DNA of 41,486 bases from Candidatus Zhuqueibacterota bacterium (lineage in GTDB: Bacteria; Zhuqueibacterota; Zhuqueibacteria; Residuimicrobiales; Oceaniaggregativiventaceae): NCBI GenBank assembly GCA_014728115.1, contig WJME01000308.1, positions 1 to 41,486 of the forward strand, written 5' to 3'. Shown here in pieces: positions 34,171-41,486 of the stretch (position 1 is its first letter; each line of letters begins with the position of its first letter). The notes beneath the pieces were generated by a model, which saw only the letters and a program-made list of their open reading frames with translations, had not been told where the DNA came from and ran no database searches. Both the position numbers and the translations under genes were made by a program.

Positions 34171-34262
34171 GAACCGCAGAGGTCACAGAAAAGAAATAAA
34201 TATCTTTTAATTTTTTTTTGAGTTTATTCTCCGTGATCTCTGTGTGCTCTGAGGTGAATTCT
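34171..34262. repeat. CACAGAG-type imperfect inverted repeat
   Basis: The left arm GAACCGCAGAGGTCACAGAA (34171-34190) and the right arm, which reads in reverse complement as GAATTCACCTCAGAGCACACAGAG..., share CAGAG-NN-CACAGA about 40 bases apart around a T-rich centre. Repeats built on 'accgcagaggNcacagag' are scattered in many bacterial genomes and resemble non-autonomous (MITE/REP-like) elements. Confidence 0.5.
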
Positions 34263-34363
34263 GTTGACCTGTTTTAGAAAATATTTGCAAAGACTTTATA
34301 TTTTCAATTTAGAACTCTGATTTTGCTGACTATATGGGATAGCAATGATAAAGGACCGTTAAA

Positions 34364-35140
34364 ATGACATCAAAAACAAACGATTCGATTGCAGAATCCC
34401 TGGAAGTTCATGAATCCCTGTTGCCTCTGATGCCTGAGCTGTTGCAGGATTTGTGGGCACTCGGATGCTCGCTCTCCACCATCCTCGACATGCTTGCTCG
34501 TCATTCCTTATCCCCCTCTATGCACGTCCTGGATCTGGGCTGCGGCAAAGGAGCGGTGTCGATTTCGATTGCCAGGCAATTCGGCTGCAAAGTCGATGGC
34601 ATCGATGCGTTCGAACCTTTTATAGCCATAGCGCGCGAAAAGGCTTTGGAATATCAGGTGCAACAGTTTTGTCAGTTTATTCGTGCCGATATTCGCGATT
34701 TTTGTCAGGAAAAACATGACTATGATGTCGTTATTCTGGCAAGCCTGGGTGGTATCCTGGGAACCTGGCCGCAAACCATAGAGCAATTACGCAATCAGGT
34801 ACATTCAGGAGGAGTCATTCTGATCGATGATGGGTTTTTAAAAAATATCGATAAATCATCTCGCAAGGGCTATGAGCATTACCGGCCACATGATCAAACC
34901 CTGAAAGCATTGACGTGTTTTGGTGACCAGGTCATCGATGAACAGGATACCTCTGACCTGTCTGCCGAGATCAATAAAGAATACCTCGAAAAGATGCAAA
35001 AACGCTCAAATCTGCTTATTCAACAACACCCTGAATTTGAATCCGCTTGCAAAAAGTATATCCAGGATCAGGCTGATGAATGCGATTTTTTGGACCACCA
35101 TGTTGCCGGGACTGCGTGGTTGATCCGCAAAAGCAAGTAG
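34364..35140 (+). CDS. Class I SAM-dependent methyltransferase
   Basis: Soluble methyltransferase of 258 residues with the Rossmann-type SAM site: LDLGCGKGAVSISIAR (motif I), DGIDAFEPFI with the acidic residue that binds the ribose, FIRADIRDF (motif II-III) and VVILASLGGILGTW. The last 70 residues are helical and charged. The motif set fits a small-molecule enzyme rather than a DNA or RNA methylase, since no NPPY-type motif is present. AAAGGA lies 8 bases before the ATG. It sits between the AT-rich repeat region and the second sulfatase, same strand as the latter, but 231 bases apart, so shared function is not indicated. Confidence 0.88.
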   Translation: MTSKTNDSIAESLEVHESLLPLMPELLQDLWALGCSLSTILDMLARHSLSPSMHVLDLGCGKGAVSISIARQFGCKVDGIDAFEPFIAIAREKALEYQVQQFCQFIRADIRDFCQEKHDYDVVILASLGGILGTWPQTIEQLRNQVHSGGVILIDDGFLKNIDKSSRKGYEHYRPHDQTLKALTCFGDQVIDEQDTSDLSAEINKEYLEKMQKRSNLLIQQHPEFESACKKYIQDQADECDFLDHHVAGTAWLIRKSK

Positions 35141-35371
35141 GATCTTTATTCCTTTGCTCAAAGCCATTATTTACTTTTGATTTCTTTGTCGTGACGGCTT
35201 TGCGTGAGTAAATCATTATTTGCTCAGATTCAAAACTCTATAATCGTGATCCTTTTTACGAACAAAAGTCCTGCGATATTGATCTCTGTATTCTATTTAT
35301 TGTCATTGCAATCTTTTTTTATTTCAAGCGTTTATAAAACCACTGAACCGATCAACGATAGAGGGTCATCC

Positions 35372-36841
35372 ATGCTAAACCTTTCTCGCCGGCAATTCCT
35401 AAAATCCGCTGCACTGTTCAGTGCAGCAGCAGGGTGTGGATGCAACACCACATACGTCTCCTCAAAAAGCTTTCCGAATATCATATTCATCATGGCTGAT
35501 GATATGGGATATGGGGATCCCGGTTGCTATAACCCGGAATCCAAAACACCCACGCCGAACATAGACCGGTTTGCACAACAGGGATTGCAGTTTACCCATG
35601 CCCATTCTCCGGGAACTCTGTGTGTGCCTGCCAGATATGGTCTGTTGACCGGACGCTATCCGTTTCGGGAAGAGATGAGCAAGCACAGAATCGCCCCGCT
35701 TATCGAACCGGAACGCATGACGATTGCATCGGTCCTGAAAAAGAACGGATATCGTACGGCCTGCATCGGCAAATGGCATCTGGGATTTCACAATATCAGC
35801 GATCCTGATTATGACCAACCCTTACGGGGTGGTCCGGTCGATCTCGGATTCGATACTTTTTTTGGCATGCATGCTTCGCTGGATATTCCGCCCTACTATT
35901 ATATCGAAAATGACCAGGTCGTCCAGGCTCCCACCGATTCGATCAAGGCGAGTCATACCGGCTGGGTGACACCTGTGCAGGGAAAATTCTGGCGACAGGG
36001 CAAGATCGCACCGGATTTTGATCATGATAATGTCCTGCCCGATTTTGCCGACAAGGCGATCTCGTTTATTCAACAGCAGGATGAAAATCATCCCTTTTTT
36101 CTGTATCTGGCTCTGGCTGCTCCGCATACGCCGTGGTTACCCTCAGAAAAATTCGAGGGTACGAGTGAGGCCGGACTCTATGGTGACTTTATTCATATGG
36201 TCGATTTTTATGTGGGTAAGGTGTTGCAAGAATTGGAAAAACAAGGCCTTGCAGATAATAGTCTGGTGATCTTTACCAGCGATAACGGTCCGGTTTGGTA
36301 TGAACATGACATTGAAAAATACGGTCACGACTCGACCACATTTCTCAAAGGCATGAAAGCGGATGCATATGAAGGCGGGCACCGGATGCCGTTTATTGCC
36401 AGATGGCCCGGACATATCAAACCGGCCACCTGCACCGATGAGGTCATCTCGTTCACGGATATGCTGGCGACGTTTGCTGCGATTGTTGATGAGGAATTAC
36501 CGGAAAATGCAGGCGAAGACAGTTATAATATTCTGCCGGTGTTGCTGGGTCAGGATTATGACAAACCCCTGCGGCAAGCCACGGTCATCGAAGATCGCGC
36601 CATCATACAATGGCCCTGGAAATTGATCCTGGGTTCGGGCTATGGAAATCTGCATGTGCGCTATTCTGAAAAACTGCAGGCAGAAAAACGCGCCGAGGAA
36701 AATATCGGAGGGGGATTGTTCAATCTCCAGGATGATCCTTTAGAAACCCGTAACCTTTATGACCAACATCCGGAAAAGGTTAAACGCCTCACTCGACTGC
36801 TGGAATCGTATCGATCACGTGGCTATAGCGTGATGCGTTAA
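35372..36841 (+). CDS. Sulfatase (Cys-type, Tat-exported, arylsulfatase A-like)
   Basis: Second type I sulfatase, 489 residues from the ATG at 35372. The frame opens at 35204, but the added N-terminus has no ribosome binding site, while GAGGGT precedes 35372 and gives a twin-arginine start (SRRQFLKSAALFSAAAG). The activation motif is CVPAR from Cys84, a rarer form of C-x-P-x-R that still fits. IFIMADDMGYGDPGCY (metal site), GKWHLG and TSDNGP are intact, as in arylsulfatase A and N-acetylgalactosamine-6-sulfatase relatives. It needs an external formylglycine-generating enzyme. It converges on the sialidase cluster, so sulfated, sialylated glycans such as mucins are a plausible target. Confidence 0.93.
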   Translation: MLNLSRRQFLKSAALFSAAAGCGCNTTYVSSKSFPNIIFIMADDMGYGDPGCYNPESKTPTPNIDRFAQQGLQFTHAHSPGTLCVPARYGLLTGRYPFREEMSKHRIAPLIEPERMTIASVLKKNGYRTACIGKWHLGFHNISDPDYDQPLRGGPVDLGFDTFFGMHASLDIPPYYYIENDQVVQAPTDSIKASHTGWVTPVQGKFWRQGKIAPDFDHDNVLPDFADKAISFIQQQDENHPFFLYLALAAPHTPWLPSEKFEGTSEAGLYGDFIHMVDFYVGKVLQELEKQGLADNSLVIFTSDNGPVWYEHDIEKYGHDSTTFLKGMKADAYEGGHRMPFIARWPGHIKPATCTDEVISFTDMLATFAAIVDEELPENAGEDSYNILPVLLGQDYDKPLRQATVIEDRAIIQWPWKLILGSGYGNLHVRYSEKLQAEKRAEENIGGGLFNLQDDPLETRNLYDQHPEKVKRLTRLLESYRSRGYSVMR

Positions 36842-36917
36842 ATACGGTTAACGACAAGATCTGATGACCCCATTGTAATGCACGTTTAGCAGATCTAAAA
36901 ACAGCACGGTTTGGTTC

Positions 36918-38642
36918 TCAAAAAAATTCGTCCTCCAGGGCCTTTTGCCAATAGGGACATTTGATCATGTGTCCTGATTTATCTATACGGGTAAACAGGG
37001 CGGTCTCGTACAAAACATATCCATCCAGTCCCGGGTGACGGTTTACCAGTTTAATTTCCTCAATAGAATTCGGATTCGGTTTATTGAACTCTCTGCTGTG
37101 AAAATCACTCTGATAAACCAAAGGCTTTTGGGCGTTTTGGGTTACAGCACTGAATATATCGATGACTTTGTCCCGATTCCAGGGGCGCAATGACCACCCT
37201 CCCCGAAATTCAAACTCGTCTCCGATCTCGTGCACCCAGGTTTGCCATTGCCATTCGACATTGGGTGGCAAGTAGGGCAATCGTCCACGGTCGTCTTTAT
37301 GGATCATCTGGGCTTCCAGATGAATCGAAATCCCTTTTCCTTTACTTTTGATCAACTCTTTTGCTTGCCGTAAAAACAGAGTATACGCATCGCCGTTAAT
37401 GCGCGAAACAGTCAGTGCATCTGTTTTACCCTCTGATTTTTTCAGGACAATATCATTGAATCCATATTCCCAGAATTCCGGAGATTGAATGTGATTGGAG
37501 GCCCTGAAATTGATGCCATCGACCTCACGGTCCAGACAATAACGAACCCAATCGAGCCAATGTTCACGAACCTCGGGATAAACCGGACAGAGATTACCAG
37601 GCATATATTCAGGCTTGCCGCATATTACTGCCAACGTTCCGTCTTTATCCAATGTTTTCCAATCCGCCAATTCATAATCTTCAAACGCATAATAGTCTTG
37701 ATAATGGGCTTGCATTTTTTGCGTATTTTGGATTTCTGCCTGTATTTCGGGATGTTCCAGATAACGCGTAATTCCTGCCCAGATTTCGGATTGAAAATAG
37801 TTTTTCATATGCTCCTGCAGGGTCACGGGTCCCGAACTCAGCGTAAGGGGTAATGGTTCCCCGTTGCTTCCTTCCATTTCCAAAATATTCCCCATCTCAT
37901 TCGTAAAATCCCCCTGATCATCAGCCAGAGAACACTTGATCAAAATATACCGATGATCCAGTGGGATTTCCAGGTCGCATAGAGAAAGAATGCGGCATTT
38001 TCGCCATTTGGGAAAACGAAAACGCCATTCCACGGATTCGTGAAATGTATAGGGACCCTCGTAGGGAACAAATCGGTTGTTCGTCGTGCTGATCCAAAGC
38101 GAGAGGTGTTCTTTTTTGATTCGCGTCGGATGATCCGAGCCTTTTACCAACCGTATGGTGGATATTGGCGTGGAGGAGTGGGTTCCTGCCCGGCGTTTAA
38201 GGTTCATTTCGGGATGCCTGGTCGTAAAGGGGTCCATGGAAGGCAAAACACCGCGAATATCCTTGAGACTATCCAGCGTAGGTTGGCAGGGCATCGTATG
38301 GGGTAAAATGGGGCCAAAATGACCTTTTTCGAACGGTTTAATGCATGTATACAGCTCCAGCCCATATTTGTGAGCGGACTGAACAACACTTTCCAAAAGA
38401 TCGAATCCATATGGATAGTTTTCATAATAAGGTACATTGGTTTGGAGAATCCATTGATGACGCGTTACACCCATGGATGCAAGTGTTTTGTGCAGCCCAT
38501 CCAGTTGTTCTCTATTGATAAATTGTCCATAAAGGATTTTGTTATCAGTAAAATCTGTGGTTGCATAGAGTCGTAAAGAATTCTGATCATTTTTTTCAGA
38601 GTTTCGTATAGCGATATGTGTTTTGCTTTTTGTTCTATTCAT
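36918..38642 (-). CDS. Putative cytoplasmic TIM-barrel glycosidase-like protein, unknown family
   Basis: 574-residue protein without signal peptide. The N-terminal part (DFTDNKILYGQF, QLDGLHKTLASMGVTRHQWIL, HKYGLELYTCIKPF) reads as the first strands and helices of a TIM barrel. A beta-rich insertion of about 110 residues follows (about 165-285), then the barrel resumes with VYPEVREHWLDWVRYCLDREVDGINFR (split here by the fold, about 345-372), like the 'NPEVRe..ldlv.el..yDVDGi..D' strand of GHL/GH10-like glycosidases; GKGISIHLEAQM and GLDGYVLYETALF could carry acidic catalytic residues. It is third in the sialidase cluster, 90 bases after it, with GAGG before the ATG. It may process an imported sialoglycan fragment. 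I cannot assign a family. Confidence 0.6.
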   Translation of the reverse strand: MNRTKSKTHIAIRNSEKNDQNSLRLYATTDFTDNKILYGQFINREQLDGLHKTLASMGVTRHQWILQTNVPYYENYPYGFDLLESVVQSAHKYGLELYTCIKPFEKGHFGPILPHTMPCQPTLDSLKDIRGVLPSMDPFTTRHPEMNLKRRAGTHSSTPISTIRLVKGSDHPTRIKKEHLSLWISTTNNRFVPYEGPYTFHESVEWRFRFPKWRKCRILSLCDLEIPLDHRYILIKCSLADDQGDFTNEMGNILEMEGSNGEPLPLTLSSGPVTLQEHMKNYFQSEIWAGITRYLEHPEIQAEIQNTQKMQAHYQDYYAFEDYELADWKTLDKDGTLAVICGKPEYMPGNLCPVYPEVREHWLDWVRYCLDREVDGINFRASNHIQSPEFWEYGFNDIVLKKSEGKTDALTVSRINGDAYTLFLRQAKELIKSKGKGISIHLEAQMIHKDDRGRLPYLPPNVEWQWQTWVHEIGDEFEFRGGWSLRPWNRDKVIDIFSAVTQNAQKPLVYQSDFHSREFNKPNPNSIEEIKLVNRHPGLDGYVLYETALFTRIDKSGHMIKCPYWQKALEDEFF

Positions 38643-38732
38643 TTTGAACCTCGATCAGGTCATAGGTGAAAGAGTTTTGCTTGCCATGCGATGATCAGGT
38701 GCATTTGCTCAGCATATTTTGACCGGAGAATG

Positions 38733-39899
38733 CTATTCAAGTGTCATAATATCATCGGTTTGGAATAAAGACTTGGCCGGAAAGGCCAGAAAGAATATAT
38801 TTTCATATCGATCCTCTTGCCCTCCCTCAAACAAGAGTCCGATCCGATTGTCCGGCAATTTCGTCATACAGGAATAAGCGGCCGGTCCTGCATGGATCAG
38901 TTTTGAATTTGACCAGGTTTTGGCATTATCAAAACTTGTCCTGATCGTCATATGCGTTCTGCCGATGGCAACGGCAGGATTTGAAAATAAAATCATTTCT
39001 TTGCCGTCATAATCACCAAAGTTGATAAAACTGGCCTGGCATTTGGATTCCACCAGCTGGTGATCATGCCATATGTCGGACCAGGTTTCACCTCCGTCTA
39101 CACTCTTTGCCATTGCCCGGCAATATTGATCATTATAAGATCGCATATTCATGATCAGCGATCCGTCGGAACATTCCACGACCTGACTTTCATTGCATCC
39201 CGGCCGGATAGGCTCGCTTTTACGCCAGGTTTTTCCTTTATCATCACTGATCAATACATGAGAACCATAGCTAAAAGGACCTCCCCTAATATTGCCGTCA
39301 GGATCGTCATAGCTGTGATTCGCAGGGATGACCAGTCTGCCCTGGTATGGAGCAGATGTGAGTTGAATGGCGACACCCGGACCTGTGGCATACCATCCCC
39401 AATCCGGATCCTTACAGCTGTCTGACATGTCTACCGGAGTTGACCATGTTTTTCCGTCATCATCGGAAGTGCAAAGAAAAGGCCGCCGTGTATCCTCGCT
39501 CTCCTTGCGCACAATCAGGGATTCGTGGTCTTTACCCAGATTCCAGGTCATAAAGAGCCAGATGCGTCCGGTTTCCCGGTCTATGACCGGACACGGGTTG
39601 CCACAGGTGTTGTCATTATCATCCCAGACAACGCTTTCCTCGCTCCAGGTTTGTCCGTGATCCAGAGATCGCCTGACCAAGATATCGATATCGCCGGCAT
39701 CGCCTCCCTCGCGACCTTCACAAAAAGCGACAAGAGTTCCTGATTTTGTGACGATCAGGGAAGGAATACGATAATTGTTATAATCTCCCTGGCCTTTTAC
39801 CCAAAGCGTTTCAGAGTGCCCCTCTTGTGATATCAGTGTACCGCAGAAAACAAGGATAGAAAAGAATGCGAATAGTTTAAAATGTGCAGACTTTGACAT
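38733..39899 (-). CDS. Secreted exo-sialidase (GH33)
   Basis: Exo-alpha-sialidase of 388 residues that releases terminal sialic acid from glycans outside the cell or in the periplasm; signal peptide about 1-24. The first arginine of the triad is Arg44 in YRIPSL, followed by EGREGGDAGDIDI with the acid/base Asp. Five Asp-boxes are visible: SLDHGQTW, SDDDGKTW, SDDKGKTW, SVDGGETW and a weaker SFDNAKTW (about 78, 144, 217, 265 and 320). Glu in CNESQVVE and Tyr in PAAYSCM complete the nucleophile pair, and NMRS and GRTHMT are candidates for the other arginines. AAAGGA precedes the ATG. The transporter fusion lies 35 bases upstream in the same operon. Confidence 0.92.
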   Translation of the reverse strand: MSKSAHFKLFAFFSILVFCGTLISQEGHSETLWVKGQGDYNNYRIPSLIVTKSGTLVAFCEGREGGDAGDIDILVRRSLDHGQTWSEESVVWDDNDNTCGNPCPVIDRETGRIWLFMTWNLGKDHESLIVRKESEDTRRPFLCTSDDDGKTWSTPVDMSDSCKDPDWGWYATGPGVAIQLTSAPYQGRLVIPANHSYDDPDGNIRGGPFSYGSHVLISDDKGKTWRKSEPIRPGCNESQVVECSDGSLIMNMRSYNDQYCRAMAKSVDGGETWSDIWHDHQLVESKCQASFINFGDYDGKEMILFSNPAVAIGRTHMTIRTSFDNAKTWSNSKLIHAGPAAYSCMTKLPDNRIGLLFEGGQEDRYENIFFLAFPAKSLFQTDDIMTLE

Positions 39900-39934
39900 A
39901 TTGAAATCCTTTTAGATAATGAACAATGATTTTT

Positions 39935-41486
39935 TCAGGAAGCGCCTGACCGCTTTTGATTTTTGTTGGGGAAAAACAGGCTGATGACTTGACCGGAAAT
40001 AAAACAGGTGATGACACCGGTGCCTGTATACAAAAGCAGGTGCACGGGTTGATAAAGGGCAACGAAATATTGTACAATGGCACTGATCAGAATGCCCCCC
40101 AGTGCTCCGATACCGCTGGCCCGGCGGGACAGGACACCCAGCAGGAAAACACCTCCCAGTCCGCCCAGAACCAGTCCGAGTATTTTATTGAATTCATCCC
40201 ACAGGGATTTGATATCCCAGGAGGCCATAAAAACAGCGAACAGGGTGCCGACAATGCCAATGATGACAGAGGCCCGTTTTGCGGCCCGGAGTGAATGTTG
40301 TTGCTGTCCCCACCCAAAGCGTTGATGAAAATCAGTGATATATGCGGTTGCAGCCGAATTGATGCTGCTCGAGAGGCTTGACATCGCAGCGGCAAATACG
40401 CCGGCGATCAGCAATCCGCTGACTCCTCTGGGCAGTTGAGTCATGATGTACCAGGGGAAAATGGCGTCTGCTTCCTGAATCACCAGGCTGGTTTCGGTGG
40501 GATGCTGACGGTAAAAGACAAACAGAGCTGTTCCCATCATAAAAAATAACAGACTGGCAGGTACCGACAAAATGGCATTGGTCCAGACGCTGTTGGATGC
40601 TGCCCGTTGGTCTTTGACCGTGAGATAACGCTGAACGATCGTTTGGTCGGTCCCATAAGTCGTGAGATTGGTAAATAGAGAGGCGACCAGTACGGTCCAG
40701 AGATAGGGCTGTTTTAAATCAAATACAGTGTTGAAAATATTGAACTTGTCTTGTTCTATTCCGACCTCGATCATACCGGGCAAACCATTTTGGACGTTCA
40801 GGGCGATAATGACAAGAGATAACAGGGCGCCTCCCAGCAAAATGATGACCTGAATCACATCGGTCCATATGACCGCTTCGATTCCACCGATGGACGTATA
40901 AATCATACTGAAAATGCCCATCACCAGGATACAGGCGATGATGGGGATGCCGGTGACCACACTCAATGCAATAGAAGGTAAGAACAAAACGATCCCCATA
41001 CGTCCGATCTGAAAGAGAATAAACGAGAGACTGCCGAGTAATCGGGTCGCGAGGTTAAAACGGATTTCCAAGAATTCATAGGCTGTGGTGATATTCAGCT
41101 TGCGATAAAAAGGGATGAACCAGAGAATGACCAGCGGGGCGACCATGATAATGCCCATGTTGAACATAAAGTAGGACCAATCTGTGGCATAGGTTTTTGC
41201 GGGAATAGCCATGAATGTGATTGCGCTCAGGACCGTTCCAAAGATCGATAATCCCGCAGCCCACCAGGGAACCCGGCCGCCGCCTTTGAAAAAGTCGTCC
41301 GTGCTTTTTTGTCGCCTGGCAAAATACCAGCCAATAAAGATGAGGATGGCAAAATAGCCCGCCAGCACCATAGTGTTGGGAACGCCAAATGTTCTTCGAT
41401 TTTCAGAGATCGTTATTTTATGCACTGTTTTTGTGGAATTTCCGGAAGCCTCGATGCCCCCGGCCAGGATGATTCCGTCGTCAAGA
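39935..41486 (-). CDS. SSS symporter, C-terminal part of a probable Kelch mutarotase-transporter fusion
   Basis: Partial gene: the SSS transporter (about 495 residues, about 13 membrane segments) is complete, but its frame runs without a stop to the window edge, so the GTG at 41425 is not a convincing start and has no ribosome binding site. The upstream residues read LDDGIILAGGIEASGNSTKTV, like the closing strand of a Kelch blade. In several bacterial lineages a Kelch N-acetylneuraminate mutarotase is joined to an SSS sialate transporter, so I infer the same here. SSS marks are SAITFMAIPAKTYATDW, GGIEAVIWTDVIQ and AAAMSSLSSSINSA. The sialidase follows at 35 bases, which supports Neu5Ac as substrate. 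Confidence 0.82.
   Translation of the reverse strand, partial: LDDGIILAGGIEASGNSTKTVHKITISENRRTFGVPNTMVLAGYFAILIFIGWYFARRQKSTDDFFKGGGRVPWWAAGLSIFGTVLSAITFMAIPAKTYATDWSYFMFNMGIIMVAPLVILWFIPFYRKLNITTAYEFLEIRFNLATRLLGSLSFILFQIGRMGIVLFLPSIALSVVTGIPIIACILVMGIFSMIYTSIGGIEAVIWTDVIQVIILLGGALLSLVIIALNVQNGLPGMIEVGIEQDKFNIFNTVFDLKQPYLWTVLVASLFTNLTTYGTDQTIVQRYLTVKDQRAASNSVWTNAILSVPASLLFFMMGTALFVFYRQHPTETSLVIQEADAIFPWYIMTQLPRGVSGLLIAGVFAAAMSSLSSSINSAATAYITDFHQRFGWGQQQHSLRAAKRASVIIGIVGTLFAVFMASWDIKSLWDEFNKILGLVLGGLGGVFLLGVLSRRASGIGALGGILISAIVQYFVALYQPVHLLLYTGTGVITCFISGQVISLFFPNKNQKRSGAS

Larger units (their letters stand above)
33924..34363. other. AT-rich intergenic region, 440 bases
   Basis: Between the divergent acyltransferase and methyltransferase genes. 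It contains a palindromic hairpin (34101-34131) and a CACAGAG-type inverted repeat (34171-34262), listed separately. AAAGGA precedes the methyltransferase ATG. No ORF or RNA gene was recognised, and I found no convincing promoter boxes. Confidence 0.5.

Noticed and set aside
35204..35371. N-terminal extension of the second sulfatase
   Set aside because: The extra 56 codons have no ribosome binding site and would bury the twin-arginine signal, which must be near the N-terminus.
36857..36896. Two AGATCT hexamers flanking a gap between convergent genes, first thought to be a terminator
   Set aside because: The arms do not extend beyond six bases, the loop is long, and no T-tract follows.
1..41486. 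tRNA, rRNA, CRISPR arrays, insertion sequences, phage or toxin-antitoxin genes
   Set aside because: I looked through the intergenic stretches and ORFs and saw no clover-leaf-like sequences, regular spacer arrays, transposase or integrase motifs.

Overview
The window comes from a Gram-negative (diderm) bacterium, most likely in the FCB superphylum (a Calditrichota/KSB1-type lineage is my guess, at low confidence). The clues are two secreted proteins ending in the 'NYPNPFN...SGIY/LYYYRL' C-terminal tail typical of type IX-style secretion in that group, kinase and phosphatase genes for ADP-heptose (LPS core), several lipoboxes and multihaem cytochromes. Base composition is moderate and fairly even, except for an AT-rich patch at about 32.5-34.4 kb. 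I see no rRNA, tRNA, CRISPR array, transposase or phage gene.

Layout. 1-4.9 kb: the tail of a radical SAM gene, then a SpoIIE-type phosphatase receptor next to a TPR lipoprotein. 4.9-14 kb: housekeeping and envelope genes on the + strand: deoxynucleoside kinase, SAM hydrolase (DUF62), M50 site-2 protease, an unknown membrane-anchored protein, PBP1A, a PfkB sugar kinase, an unknown anchored protein, an SSS symporter and a SpoU/TrmH rRNA methylase. 14-16.7 kb (- strand): a pentahaem cytochrome plus a single-haem putative barrel protein, possibly a porin-cytochrome electron conduit. 17-18.5 kb (- strand): GmhB-like phosphatase and HldA-like kinase. 18.8-22.3 kb: a TolB-like propeller translationally coupled to a secreted amidase with a sorting tail, closed by a strong terminator.

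22.4-30.7 kb is a mixed accessory region: a Tat-type sulfatase, a small secreted protein, a DNRLRE protein with sorting tail, a cytochrome c/PQQ aldose dehydrogenase fusion, an aldehyde dehydrogenase, a zinc-ribbon protein, a Rieske-like protein with an atypical second ligand box, and an FGE-fold lipoprotein lacking the catalytic cysteine pair. A secreted tandem nitrilase with two complete catalytic triads follows at 30.7-32.5 kb. The AT-rich patch then carries a GNAT enzyme and a BioF2/CelD-like acyltransferase (- strand), and a long intergenic region with inverted repeats.

34.4-41.5 kb: a methyltransferase, a second Tat-type sulfatase, and a - strand sialic-acid scavenging cluster. This cluster has an SSS symporter whose reading frame continues off the window into what looks like the end of a Kelch propeller (a probable sialate mutarotase-transporter fusion), a secreted GH33 sialidase, and an unrecognised cytoplasmic TIM-barrel, glycosidase-like protein. 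With the two sulfatases and the sugar-oxidising enzymes, this suggests a heterotroph that takes apart sulfated and sialylated glycans. The least familiar parts are the sialate cluster with its uncharacterised barrel protein, the Rieske-like/FGE-like/tandem-nitrilase run, and the porin-cytochrome pair.
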